A stretch of DNA of 64,000 nt. It comes from Chaetomium olivaceum (lineage: Eukaryota > Ascomycota > Sordariomycetes > Sordariales > Chaetomiaceae). Of the stretch, positions 1 to 13,068 are shown in pieces (position 1 is the first letter of the stretch; each line of letters begins with the position of its first letter). A program made the translations under genes and the position numbers. The stretch is from the NCBI GenBank assembly GCA_039881045.1, contig JAYWVB010000067.1, forward strand, positions 86,141-150,140. The letters are read 5' to 3'. The notes under the pieces were generated by a model. It had not been told where the DNA came from, did no database searches, and saw only the letters and a program-made list of their open reading frames with translations.

Positions 1-417
1 ATTAGACACCGTTCTAGGGCATCGTAAAACATACCGCGTAGGTGTAGAGCTGTCCGAACGCCATCTTTGCTTGCGAGTTGACAGGAGGCTGATGGTCGAA
101 GGGAAGGGAGACGGGCAAAGAAAGCTGGCGATGAGCGAAAAGGAGATTCACAGAAAATTTATGTGGCGGGGTAGTTCAGGGTGGGGTCAAGCTTCACGCG
201 TCCTGACTGGTGGGCGCTGAGGTGCGAGACAGTGCGAGACCAGGCCGCAATCTGGCCCGGGCTCGACGGGAGCTCCTCCGTGCCTGGAAAAATTGCTGCG
301 AAATTGTTCCGCCGAGCGCCGCAGCCCGCCAAACCCACGGGGCAACGATCTCGGCCGAACGACGGGACTCTCCTGGCGCGACCGCCAATAAATGACGGTG
401 GACGTCCTCGCGGAACG

Positions 418-1449
418 ATGGTATCTTCTTCACGACGAGGGCTTACCTCAGCCCTCCGCCGGGTTTCTACCGGCCTCAATAGCGGAAAACAACAGTCACT
501 CGAGCAGCAATTCCAGTCGCTGCAGCTGAGCCCAGCAATCGTTCGCCTCAGGTGCCTGTCGACCGATTCGAAGGTGGGAGGGAATCCGGGCGTCATTGCC
601 GCCGCCAACGGAATCGATTTCCAGGAGTTGGCCAGGAAACACGCTCTCGCCCAGCATGCTCGACCGGTGCCCGTATCGCCCTCCTACTTCTCCCGCACTC
701 CGTCATTCAACGACCGCTACCTCGCCCTCGAGAAGCTGTCCAGGGCATACAGCAATCTCCCGTTGATTCCGGCAGCCGATGCCGAACGTGTCGCCTGGAA
801 GAATTTGGCCGACCTGAGACAGTCTTTTGGCGAGCCGGTAAAGGCAACGGATTACGTCAAGTGCCTCACCATCGTCAAGCGCCTACACCAGATCCACCCC
901 GAGCTGAAGCCGGAAGCCGTGAAGCGGGCGCTGCAGGACTTCAAGCGGGACGTACAGGCCTTCCTCAACGTGCCCAGTCCGATACCCATCGACAAGTTTG
1001 GACGAGCCCTGGGAGTCGGCAAGAGAAAGTCCTCAATCGCTAGGGCGTATGTTGTCGAGGGAGATGGCCAGGTGCTAGTTAACGGCAAGAAGCTGCCAGA
1101 TTATTTTGGCCGTATCCACGACAGGGAGAGTGCTGTTTGGGCTTTGCACTCGACGGATCGGATCGACAAATACAATGTATGGGCGCGTGTGGAAGGGGGT
1201 GGCACCACCGGGCAAGCGGAAGCGCTCACGCTAGCCATTGCGAAGGCCCTTCTGGCTCATGAGCCTGCGCTGAAGCCCGCGCTACGGAGAGGTGAGTAAC
1301 AACATTCTTCTGGCCGTCAACGGCAAGTTCAGGACATCGCTAACTCCTTGTTTTCAGCCGGCTGCGTCACCCGCGACCCGAGGAGAGTGGAGAGGAAGAA
1401 GCACGGCCGTGTCAAGGCGAGAAAGGGATTCACATGGGTCAAGAGATAG
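418..1449 (+). CDS. MRPS9: Mitochondrial small-subunit ribosomal protein uS9m (MRPS9)
   Basis: Component of the mitochondrial 37S ribosomal subunit. Two exons, 418..1291 and 1358..1449; the 66-nt intron has a GTGAGT donor, a CTAAC branch point and a CAG acceptor. Joining them gives about 321 residues. The ATG at 418 is chosen because it opens an Arg/Ser-rich presequence (MVSSSRRG...), although the frame stays open upstream without a better ATG. The S9 domain fills the C-terminal half: the GVGKRKSSIARA segment, VNGKKLPDYF, and GGGTTGQAEA. Exon 2 supplies the invariant tail TRDPRRVERKKHG...FTWVKR that reaches the ribosomal P site in S9 proteins. Assignment to mitochondria rather than cytosol rests on the long N-terminal extension and the bacterial-type S9 tail. 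The call is firm; the exact start is less so. Confidence 0.93.
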
Positions 1450-4400
1450 TTTTGGCTGGGCGAGCCGTCGTGTGCTTCAGAATTGCATGGACAACCACCT
1501 CCATGGACTTGGAGGTCACGTCTATGCTTATCCCTCTGTAAGCGTTTTCTCTGTAACAACTGTACCACGGATAACTGTACAATACAAGACGTGAAGCGTC
1601 TCAGATCTGCATCACCGGCCAAAGGACATGGTTGAGGCGATCTGTTTCTGCTACTCCATGATGTCCACACGAATGTGGGCATGATGCGCCACGAATTTTC
1701 ATGAAGATAGAGTGTGCCCTTACTGGTGCCTAGCTCTTCGCGCGTGTACCACCGTAGCACAGGCGCTACAGCTCAGGAGAAACGAGTCACTGACGGATTT
1801 TCTGAAGGGTTGCTGGCCGCAACCGGGACCTCAAAACTTTCCTCGATGAAGATCGAGCTACGAGCTTGGTCACTCCCCCCTTGACTACCTTTTCCAACCT
1901 TTTCGTCCTTCTATCCCCCCTCTTTCTGACCCTCTCCCTCTTTCTAAGGCCATCGGGACGGTGGTAGAACGGCGACTGCCAGCTACGGGACTTGAAGGCT
2001 GGGGTAGCGGGTTTTGGACAAGGCTACGATCCAGGAGCCGCCCCGATTCATAAAACTGACACGGTGGATGTGACAAGCGTTGTTATGGCCAGCTATGGGT
2101 CGAGATCAGCGTCCATTGACGAATGAGTAAGGGGGCATGACGTCCAAGAGGACTGAAAGAGCGGCAGGTTAAGCGTAGCCTAGAGGGGTTCTGGCGAAGG
2201 CGTTGCTTTGCCTCCCGTCTCACTGACGAAGCTTAGAGGGCGGGGTTTAAGGGAAGTCTACGCCCAAAGGGAAGTAAGAAGAACGATCGAGATAGGACGA
2301 ATCAAGCATGGGGGCGGCAAAATACCCGTTGGCGTAAAAATAGCTGAGGTTGGCTCCTTCTGAGCATTTGATAGCGGCTTGTGTTATACATATATCAACC
2401 CCTTTCAACCCCAACACACTACCTTACCACTTATAAGTAGCCAAGTTGGTTGTTCCAATCGACGTTTGCGCCTCAGGCATGGTCCAGGGGGATCGGACAG
2501 CCGGGCTCAACCAAGAAAAAGCCGATGCAGGGACGACTGCGGCTAGTCTGCTGCGCCGTCACACGGGCGGGAGTACCCGCGGAAGCACATTGTTCTGGGC
2601 GGCAACAGGTTTTGCTATCGCAACACCTGTGGTGGGGAGCTGACGTCGCGCGATCGCCACGCCAGGCATGAAGGTCGTCCATATAGTACCACGAAGCATG
2701 CATACACGCGACAAGCCAACCCCGGCCACACACATGCACACGGCACGTCTAGCAGCCCTACCCGCACAACGTCCCAGTTTTATGGCATTCTAATGGATTG
2801 GATGCCGTGCGAGTCCCAGAAACCAAGCTTGGCTAGAGCCCAACAGTCATACGCTCCGGTTATCGATATCGCTTAGGACATGCGGCCTGTCTCAGGAACG
2901 AGCATCCTACACCAGCTCCGTGCACTTGTGATGGCCATGATGGAGGTCGAATTTAAACGTTGCCAAGCAGCCCGCCCTGCCGCCGCCTCACATCAGATGA
3001 TCGACCATTGCCTACGCAGCACCACCAATCGCCGCCTCTCCAAGGCTGAGATCTACGCAGCAGTGTAGTATACATAACTACATCTCCCGGTCGGTTCAAC
3101 TTTCAGCCCGGGTGATGGAGTAAGGAACTGGCGGCAGTGGTGCAGCGGCAGGGCGATCCTGTGGAGGTGTTTAGATGCAAAGAAGTTCCAGGCGTCGAGG
3201 TCCGGGCAGCCGGACCGGGCGCGTGTAGTAGGCATCATGCCGCAGTTTTGACCAACATCCCCGGATCGAGGTGTACCCGGGAGAAACACCTGGGTCTTTT
3301 CGCCAAGCAGCATTTGAGTCAAAGCAGATAGCAAACTCGAGACTCTGCCGAGGACATGGCATGTGGATGCTGCCCACACGGATGAGCGGGCATTTTCCTG
3401 CGAACCCAAGACAGGCCCCCTCGCAATTCGTTATCTTCGGTCCACGACGGAGGCGAGCTTCGGGACTGGTGTGAGGCATATCCGCACCAGAAAGCACGAG
3501 TCAGCGGGCCCCATGAAGGCGGTCGCTGGCGAGAATAGACGTACATGTACTTGCGTCCGGCTAATGTCATCCTCTCATGCGTGTCAACGGCCCCTCACCA
3601 AATGGTTCCAGAAGCTGGCTTGAGGTCGTCTCTGATTCGCGGACGGCGGGGGCTCATGAAACTGGGCCTTGATCCTGGTCTCATTGCGACGCAGCCCACT
3701 CGCACGGACGCGATCGACCATGGTGCATTCGAGTCCTGGGCATCTGTTTCGACGACACACCTCGACGCCTCATCCTAGCAAACTCAACCTCTCAACGACA
3801 AGGATCTAGGATGTTCGAACGACCCTCCTTCCCACCCACAGCGTGGCGGTACCAGTACCTCGGCGGATTCGACCAAGCAACGGAGGAGACTTCTTTCTGC
3901 ACCGAAGCCCTGCATAGAACAAAATTAGCAGTTTGACCGGGCATCTGCCATGCACTGGGAGGAAAGCAGCTAACGACAAAAAGCAATTCGGACCTGAAAA
4001 TCGCTGCAGCCAAGGCATAAACATGTTGCCAATTCCCTCATCCGCCGCCCACTTTCATCGAGTCCGCAGCAAACGGCCGGGTGCTCGGGCTGTCTGTCGT
4101 CATAGCGCGCCCTGCACCTGGTATGTACATACTGTGTTGAATGTGGTGGTGCAAATGCCCGGGGGGCACCGGGATCACCGCCATGACGGTCGGGTCTCAA
4201 ACACCATTGAGATACGAGCAGCGGCACAACGCGACGAGAACCCTCCGGTCGGCCCGTGAGCCAAAACCTTTACGGGAGTGTGTGGTACGTGACCCGAAGC
4301 TGCAAGGGGCATCTGTCTCGGTCGAGGAACTGCATATTGAGGGGTGCGGAAAAGACCGATGGATTCCGGCAATGGGGGGGCCGTGATGGAATGAGCAGAG

Positions 4401-6925
4401 CAGACCTGGGGCAGAGCAGACCTGAGCAGAGCAGGCCACTGGTAAGGTAAGATAGGTAGGTGCCCATTGCCACCAATGCGCGCATCTGGGCAAAGTGGCA
4501 AGCAAGTCGTGCGCTCCTGCTTCGTTTGTGGATTTAACATTCGTTTCTTCACATGCGGAAACACACTAGCGAAGCCTGTGCCTTCCATTTCCTGTGGATG
4601 CCCTGTCTCGGCGAAGGCCGGCCGCCCACGAACAGAATGGACCCATTTTCTGTCTTTCCCACTGCAGCAAAAAAAACCCTTGTCCATTCCAGGTTATCCT
4701 GCCACGAGCTCTGAGCCACGAGACACGCGCACCGGAGCCCAGCCCGATCATGCGGGCCTGCAACCAACCGACTCATGTCCGACACTGATTGCATTCGACA
4801 ACTGCGGAGAACAGTACTAGTACATACCTAAGGTACCTACCGGCCAAGCAACCCCCGGACGAAGTCACAGCGTCATAAGTCGGGAGATGCCGCCGTAGTT
4901 ATTTCGCCGGCCCGGCTGGGGCTTGCCTCGTTCTGATTGATCCGAGGACATGAAGCCAGTTCCTGCCAGAGTCTGAGATAGACGACAGGAGGCATCCTGG
5001 CCGTTTGGGCGCGTGTATCGCAAACACTCTCGCCTCACCTTCCTGCAATGGTCACCGGGGTTCCAGAAAACGCACATGGCCATGACCCTTGGTTTTATCG
5101 TGTTGCTTTCTATCGATTCCGGCACTCCCAATCGGTGTTGGGGTTCCCAAAGCTTGTCTGTGACAGGCCGCCTCCCTCGCGGCATTGGTTTCGCACCCGC
5201 CCTCCAGACACGGTAAAGGGAAAAAAAGCATATTTTCTCTAAATAAATAGTTACCGGGCGTCGAGATTACAACATTACCAAACGCTACCCGGCTTCTGCA
5301 CGCGCTGCAGAGACACGTCAATTCGGCAAGCCTCCCGGTTGCAGATCCACCCGCCCCCCTCATCAGTCAGCGATCCGGTCCTGTGGGCGCATGGCGTCTT
5401 GCCCTTGGTGGGGGGGTGTGTCGCTGTAGATCTCGGCCCTGCTTGCGGCTTGATGAATCCTTGAATTCCATCTCCAGACACCCCTTCAACACACACCTCT
5501 CCCATGTCGAAGCCAAGCACCGGCCACAGTCCTTCAGGTACGTAACTGCGACAACTAAAATGGTCGACCGTGTGGAGCAGTGTGTCCTCCGGATCGACCC
5601 CAGAGAACTAATCGAGATGCCATTCGCCATTGGTAGTCCTCATGTACACCATCTTTCCCCAGCTGCATCCTTCCCTTCCCACGTTTGCCAACCTACGCTG
5701 TCTTGCACTAGCACTTCGGCCCTTGTTGTCCAGGATACCTGGCCGAGACGTGCGTCTTCTTGTTCTCCCTTTGAGAAACATCAGCTGCTACTTCTTCACC
5801 GTCCTGGTTTCCAAACTGCCCGCCCAAACGAGACAGCAGTCGTTGAGAACGGAGCTTACCCGTCGAGGTCAGTATCCGTTGGGTGAGGGTGAGGGATCGC
5901 CGCTCACGATATATTTGTGTAAGTGAGCAACCTGGTCCTGGCCCGCTTGAGGAAGACGGCGGTCCCCTGTCTTCGAGAATCCCGTTTCTCCAAAAACTCT
6001 TTTATCGCCAGCCCCAACGGACAAGAGGCCCCAGCGCTCACTGCCCTCTCTCTCCGGATAGACTTGTACGCATCGGCGGAGGGCTGGCATGCGCCGAAGT
6101 GCAAACCGATCCATACCTACCAGCACAGCTTCCGCTCCCCGGGGCTTTACGGGCAGCCGCACCGGCCTGTTTGTCAGAGCGGAAGGCGCCAGTTGGTTCG
6201 AGTGGAAGGTCTGTTCGAGCTCTTAGACCTTCGGCCGCTTCAAGTTTCTGGGTATATGATCCCCGCTCGGTGTGGTTGAGCGAGTCCATCGTCCATCCCG
6301 GTCTGCACACAACCCTAATCGGCGACTCACGGTCAAGTCCCTCTCTCGACCTTGGTCAAAGTTTCGTCATCCCCACTTTTGAGTCGCAAGTCCAGATCTC
6401 CTAGCACGCGGTATCCTTGCGAAAAGCATCTTTCCTTTGGGGCTTAGACAGACCCATCCGTCAGTTCTGCGCCAGTCATCGACTTTGAGAAAAAGCACGC
6501 ACGGAAACCCAAGACGACGACGTTGAAGACCAAACAGCCAACAGCAAACCCTTCCACGCGGCCGTCTGCCGGGTGTTCTACAGAAACCCGCGTACACTTG
6601 GCACGAGAGAGAAATCGGACGGACGTACTAGGAAGACGTGCGCCGACGTTTCGCCTCCCCGCGACGCCCGCTGCCCTTTCCGCCTTGACCGTTTTGGAGC
6701 AGACCCCCGCTCAGCTTTCGCACAAAATCGACAACCACGCAACGCATCGAGTTTTTGTTCGCGAATTTATCGCCATCAGGAAGCTTCAGGGACCGTCCAT
6801 TTCGTGACCAGATCGCCGAGAAATCCGGTTTCTGCATCGCGGCCTTGCTCCACTTGTAGCGGGAGACTTGGGTGGACTGGGCGTTTCCGGCTGCCGGGTT
6901 ACTTAGTTCTCGGATTCTGGGGGGA
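1450..6925. other. Long intergenic region (5.5 kb)
   Basis: I see no reading frame with recognisable protein content. The open frames of 60-173 codons in both strands are rich in Arg/Pro/Ser, lack conserved motifs and have no splice continuity. A TATA-like stretch (ATACATATATC) lies near 2386-2400. The last 1.5 kb (about 5400-6900) is pyrimidine-rich with many short frames and probably holds the promoter and a long 5' leader of the gene starting at 6926. Short TACCT/AGGTA palindromic motifs occur near 4443-4460 and 4815-4845. Confidence 0.5.
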
Positions 6926-8234
6926 ATGGACGACAACAGGGGCCAGCGGAGGCAGAATGAACCGCCCATCTACTCCGCTCCTAGTTCACGGCACAACCCA
7001 TCGCTCCATGAGCAGCCGCAGCCACGGCGGCCCTTCTCGGGCGCTCAGGGGGACAGGTTCAGGCCGGCTCCGCTCAGCACATCGCCGTCGGGGTCAGCGC
7101 GAGGGATAGGAGGTGGCTCGACCGGCTACAGCGGATATTATCAGGATACTTCGACGACGGGCTTCCCGGCAGCAGCGATGCCGCAGGGTGGGATGAGTTA
7201 CCATCAGTCCACAACCGACTACGGGCAACCGGATTCGCGGCCGAGCCAAAGTTTTGGCGGCACGTACACCACCCCGGGAATGATGTACAACGTGCAGCAA
7301 ACGGGAGGGCCACAGGCGGCTGCCGTGTACGATGCGGGTCAGCAGTTTTCATCGCGGCAGGCTGCAGGACTGCCGATGATGGCGACGGATGTCACGGGCG
7401 CCTACTTCCAAAACGAGCCAACCAACGCAGCGGCCACGTCCAGCCTGCAGGCGCAGACGGGGTCCTCGAGCACGCCCCAGGTATATCAGCAGCCCGGCAT
7501 GCACGGCTATTCCACCGGTAACATAGCTACGATTGGTGGGATGGCTGCGCAAACGACTCCTGCTACCGACGTGAGAATGGAGGAAGAGTACCCTGGAGGC
7601 TCGGCCCCCGACGTGTCGTATGGTAATTACCAAACGGCGCTAAAGGAGATATTCCAGAACATTCAGAACGGCGTGCTCGCCCCAGCCAGCGAGTCTCTCC
7701 TGCAGATCTCCGAGTGGCTCTTATCGCATGTGGTGGAATTGGGTACGTTGGCAAAAAAGCGTTGCTGCCCTTTCTTCTTCTTCTGCAAACAGATGGGTTG
7801 GAGCACAAACTGACGAACCCTTCTCCGTTCTAGGTCTTACTTCTGACGACCAGAATCTGCACGGCGAGAGGATCAAACTGTGGGACGATTTCAACCATGC
7901 TTGGCTGGCCATGTTCCAGCGCCAGAAGGAGATGATGGAGTCGGGGCAGCAACCGCAGCGACCGCAAAGCCTTGTCCCCCCGGAAGCGCTTCGGAAGATG
8001 GGAAAGGAGCTAGTGAAGCATTGTGACAGCATAGAGCGGCACGGCCTCGTCGACTACCAATTCGGAGTCTGGGAAGAGCGTATCATTGAGAGTAGGTTCT
8101 TACCCCGCTTGGACCTCTCATGCGCATTGCTAACAAAGGCGGTGGCAGTTCTGGAGGAGTGCCTGGATCTCTATGAGAACCCCAATACATCCGGTGGTGG
8201 CGGTGAGGGGAGCTCCAATAACCGCCGTCGTTAA
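6926..8234 (+). CDS. Conserved fungal protein of unknown function, low-complexity N-terminus plus helical C-terminus
   Basis: I do not recognise this family with certainty. Three exons, 6926..7742, 7834..8091 and 8149..8234, give about 386 residues. Both introns have clear donors (GTACGT, GTAGGT) and CTGAC/CTAAC branch points. The first ATG is at 6926 (MDDNRGQ...). Residues 1-230 are rich in Gln, Gly, Ser, Tyr, Pro and Met, like disordered regions of transcription cofactors or RNA-binding proteins. From about residue 235 a compact helical domain follows (YQTALKEIFQNIQNGVL, WLLSHVVELGL, IKLWDDFNHAWLAMFQRQKEMME, KELVKHCDSIERHGLVDYQFGVWEERIIEILEECLDLYE), ending in a Gly/Asn/Arg tail. Correct splicing between three exons supports a real gene. 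A nuclear regulatory role is only a guess from composition. It stands alone between two very long intergenic regions. Confidence 0.8.
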
Positions 8235-10577
8235 CGCGTGCGGGGGGACACACAATGGGATTGTAATCGCCAGTCCTCCTTCTTGGCTTGCACCGCGTCC
8301 CAACTTTTAACCTGAGACTCGTGTGCCACCGTTTTCGGCTTGTTTTGCTCGTTCACATTCTGATTTCCGCAACCCGTCAACATATCATATCACATGCTCC
8401 GATAAGAAGTCGGACTGCCACGCTTGTTGCCTCGACGAGGTCCTTGGATTTGGAGTTGGCCAGGGGGGTGTTTGGTGTAGAACATCACACGGGGGGTGGT
8501 CACGGGGGGGCATTCCTCCCGCTCACACACCTGTTCTTGCAGGCGAGACTTTCCTACTTTGGGCTTGGAGCGTATGACAAGGGGGGGGGGATAGAAGGCT
8601 TGCTCTACGGCGTCTCCAAATGAAAGGGGTGGTGGTTTCTTTTTTTGGCGGGCGGGAGGGGCAGTGTCCACCCTAGGGCGGCTGGTGATCCTGCTCTTCT
8701 GCCGGTTCCGGCGTTTCGGTGTACCTGCTTTTGTTATGCTCGGAACGGGGACGGGGGCAAGGGATGAGTGGACGGATGGGAGTCTTACGATGTCTGATTC
8801 ACGGAGGAAGAGGGAGGAAAATCGGAGTATACCACACCACACACCACGCGCACAGATCCGATTGGCGACCATTTCACGGAGACTCGGCGGGGCGGGCTGC
8901 TGTGGGCAAGAGAAGAGAGAGTGATACGAGCATGACCTACTGGACCATGTTGTACACACGAAAGGGATGGCACGGAGTGACAAGATTGGAGACGAGATGG
9001 CTACACGGCATGGTCGGGGATCGGAAAAGCAAAAGGAGGAAAGGGGTCGGCTGGTCTGACTGTTTCGCTTCGCGGATGCACTGCATTATACGTATGTAGT
9101 TAACCCCCCTTTATGCATAGAATGTAGCTGTAGGTGGTGAAACGCTGCGTTTGTGGAATATGGATATGCAAAAGTACATTGATGGTCAACTCGTGCCGTG
9201 TGCGATATGCGCAGGAAAGGGGGTGGGGGAGGGGGGAGGCGAGTCGGGGTCACAACATCAAGGTGTGGGTGTGATGGAGCGGGGGGGCAGGCGGATGGAT
9301 GCAATGCAGATTGCGGCAATACCCGTTCAGAAGATAGCACCAAGTAGACACATCCATCAATCCATTAGAGCCACGTATAAGGTTCACCGATATCTAAGGT
9401 AATCAACCAGTGTCAACCCAGCTGAATGGCCTCCCGTTCTTTTGCACCCGTCCGACCCGACGGGAAGAAGTCAGGAAAGTACTGTTGGGGTCAATCGGAC
9501 AAACAAACAATGGCAAAACGCCAATATGCCAATGGGGAATTGGGGTCCCATTAACTACCAGGTATAGCCAACGAAGCAGTTGCCGTCGACAGGCGGTGGC
9601 AATGATTCGACACCGGCAGCTGAGAAAACGCACGATTGCCGGGGGGACTTGGCGTTAGCCCAGCTGAGCATGCACGCATGTCACGACATTTCCACATTTC
9701 CCCATTTCCCATGCGACTTCGGAATCGTGGTCGGCCGATGAGAGATGGTGGAAAAAGAAGAGCACGAGTTTTTTTCGGTTTGGGCTGGGCAAATCGGCGG
9801 TGCCAGCGACCGGTAAGCCAATCAAGGTCGCAGATCGCCGGCAAAGGACCGCGCTAACAGCAGCACCCAGTCTGCTGGGACCGCGCTACAGTGGTCTTCG
9901 CAGGCCTTCGCAGCCAATAACGTCTTCAATTTGCCCTTTTCCGCCCTTTTCCCTCTTTTTTTACCCTGTTCTTCGCAACCTCACCGCATTCACCGCATGT
10001 CGGCGACCTCGCTACAGTTTTGTTGGCCGGCCGAGGCTTGCCTTTGACTAACTCCTCCGTAACTAAACTAACTCGTCCGGCTCGGACTCCTCCTCTGGCT
10101 CCTCTGGCACCTTTGGCTCCTCTGGCTGGCCGCAACAACCCCCGATTCTGAGACATCTGCGTCATCCCCCGCGACTTCTCGCCGTTACACTGCACTACGT
10201 CCACTCCTCCCCCGCATCGGATCAGACCCAGATGTCTCGCACGCAATTGGACCGCCGTTTTTTTTGATGTGGTACCTTCCCGGTTTGGACCCTGCATGCA
10301 GGCAACACCGAGTGTGGGACTCGAGTGTGACGGGGGCACGGGAGGAGGGGGGCAGCACTGGGGGGGCATGTGGTGCTGCAAGACACAACTTTTTGACTCG
10401 ATCTTGTCAAACGTCGAGTCTGAGACTAGCTAGCAGCACAATCCACACAATCCACGAGCCCGCCGTGCCCGCCCACTATCCCGTAGGTATGCGAACCAAC
10501 CAGGACGCTGAAACACCACCGGATATTGATTGTGCCCTACAGAGACGAGACATCGCCCTTCCCCTTCCAACGGCAAC

Positions 10578-10613
10578 ACACACCCACCCACACACACACA
10601 CACACACAAAGTC
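10578..10613. repeat. CA-type microsatellite
   Basis: An almost pure run of CACA/CACC units. It sits inside the intergenic region and is not in a supported gene. Confidence 0.9.
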
Positions 10614-11949
10614 GGCTGTTATTTTTTCGGCCGTGGGGTCATCTGCGGTGCCACGCCGCCCTACCTATCTCCGTTTGTGGTGGGATCCCGGGACTGAACG
10701 CCTCACCTTGCTCGTTGCGGCTGGAGGGCCGAGACAGCCACCGGAGGAAAGGTGTAGTTTTCGGTGTTGCCGATCGAGGAACAGAATAATAACGGTTGTG
10801 GGTTTCCGAAATAGGGCAGGTCCGGTCGAACGGCCATGACTCTCCTCTCGACCGAAGATCCCGAGCATCCCTTTTTCCCACCCGCAATCTCGACCTTCGT
10901 TGCTGCGGTCGGCCGCCATGGCCCCCCGCCTCCAAACCCTCGACCGAAGTGAAGATTGAGAGAGATTCGCTAAAGACGCGCCAAGATGACCGCCGCATGC
11001 CCAACGCGATCAGATCTGCCACTGATCTCGGCAGAACCCAGACCCGGCCCCATGGATCATGCGCCCCACCCGATTCGAGAGTTCGAAAAGAAACAAGGGT
11101 CTTCCACCCTCCCTACCCCCCTGTCACATCACGCCAGCCGCCCACCACAAAACCTTGGAAGCGACTGCGGCTGCACTGTCGATCCAGAGCCTCACTTCCA
11201 CGAACACCCTGTCCAGCTGGGGCTGGGCCCGGGCTCCTGTCAACTGGATTCGCCGATTGCCTTTTGCTTTTTTTGAGATGTACAGGTACAAACAACAATA
11301 ATGCCCCTACTTCGTACGAACACCGGTTCATTACCCCGGATCCCGACAGTCGACACAAAAAAAAAAATAACGGTAATATCCACAGGATGAAATGGGGCGG
11401 CTGCAGGTAACTTGGGGCGCAACGTGAGACAGCAGGGCAGGAAGGGTTAGGTATCGCCGTTACATGCTAGGTACGTAAAGCAGTTAGAGCAAAAACCCTG
11501 CTTCCATTTTCCGAGGCTGTCTTGCCGTGCATCTGCACGATTATACATCCATCCATACCCTACATACACAGTACACTACATAACTACAGGGTGCTGCTGC
11601 AGCAGGCGGTCAGATCTTGGACGGCCCGCCCCTGCGTCCGCATCTGCCAGATCCGGCGCCTCGCATCGCGCCCTGTACGTAGGTGTACGCGCGCTAGTTT
11701 GACGTGGCTTCAAGCCTTCCTGCACGGGCTCGCCGAGAGGGGGGACTGCACAATCATGCGCCGCAAGCCTCACCCGGCCGAGCCGAAGTCCATACCTGCA
11801 GCGGGATGGGGACATGGGTATCCGGACGGGAATGTGTGTTTCCGAGAGGAAGGCTGGGAGAGTGAGGTGAGGTTGTGAGAGGTAGGTGGTTAATTGATAG
11901 GACAGCAGATGGTTGAAGCTGCTCCATTCTGGCCTTGGTTCGATAGGAC

Positions 11950-12830
11950 ATGAGTCTGTTCGAGTATGATTGATCGACATAAATTGTATACAGTGGGATA
12001 AGCATAACGTTATCAATGAATGTTCTTTTCCCGAAGTATCCGTTGCGTTTTAAGGGCGCTATTGAAAAGCAAGCTTTGAGTGGTCAACCTGCGATATCAA
12101 TCAATGTTTGTTACACACACCTTATGATATTCATTGCTTGGATGTTTGAATTAACTCCCATTTCATCCTCATTCCTAAAAAAAAATATGTGTCCTTGTCC
12201 CGAGTTCCTTGTCATCATCTTCTCTGGGCTTTCTAAAGTTATGTCTTGGAAGCCTCTCCGTTCCGTTCACTAATTCTTATTCATCTTTTACCCATATGTA
12301 GGTAGAGGGAGCGTAAGTGAACGGCGTAGGCGAGAATGTGTTGTGTTCGGCAGGGAAACTTCGGTAAGGGCGATATACGAATATATGAGAAAGAATTACA
12401 ACCCTTAAAACAGAATTAACAGAAAGAAGGAAGCTAACAGCAGCTAGTCACTACCAGTACATATTAGCAATGACGGCTCAACATCCAAGAGAACCGAAGC
12501 GGGAATAGTGCAAGTATAGAGAATATGGAAATATTTGAAGAGGAGAAAGATCTCGATGGCAGGCGAAATGCTACGTAACTCGGGAACGAGTGGTGGATGT
12601 AAATAGAGAAGGGGGAGTGAGGCCCACGGGTCTTCTAGTTTTGCCAGGATCAAGTATAGCTCAATATGAGATGCTACACGAAGTTGGTCTTTAGTTATAT
12701 TCACGATTGTACTCGACCCCGACATCACTTAGTAGATATATCACGGTATGAAAGGACTGAAGTTGAATACAATATCCCCGAGAACAGAGGTCGTGGCTAA
12801 TATTCTAGGACGAAAAGACCCCCAAGACTG
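11950..12830. other. AT-richer block inside GC-rich intergenic DNA
   Basis: Base composition drops visibly compared with the flanks, with many A/T runs and TA steps. No open frame resembles a transposase or reverse transcriptase, and no terminal repeats or target-site duplication were seen. It could be an old, decayed insertion or simply a different compositional domain. Confidence 0.4.
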
Positions 12831-12938
12831 ACGACGGCGAGTGTAGATGCAGGACGCTGTTTAACTCCAACCTCCAAGTGCCAACCATCCAATCTACAAT
12901 TACACGACCCCCCAACACACACCAACCGATAAACAAAA

Positions 12939-13035
12939 TCAGTCCTCCCCCAATCTCAAATAAACCGCCCTCCCCCTCCCTTCCCCCCTCACAACCACCT
13001 CCCTGCCCCCAACCTCAACCTTCTCCTCCTTTGAC

Positions 13036-13068
<33 letters not shown>

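Larger units (their letters stand above)
8235..12938. other. Long intergenic region (4.7 kb)
   Basis: No supportable gene. It contains G homopolymers (a run of ten G near 8581-8590), a CA-rich microsatellite, a CTCCTCTGGC-type short repeat near 10085-10130, and an AT-richer block at about 11950-12830 described separately. Open frames here are short and without family resemblance. Confidence 0.5.

Noticed and set aside
4175..4687. 170-codon minus-strand frame in the first long intergenic region
   Set aside because: Composition typical of random GC-rich sequence, no conserved motif and no splice continuity.
10796..11410. 204-codon plus-strand frame in the second long intergenic region
   Set aside because: Starts at a non-ATG codon context, basic/proline-rich random composition, no motif.
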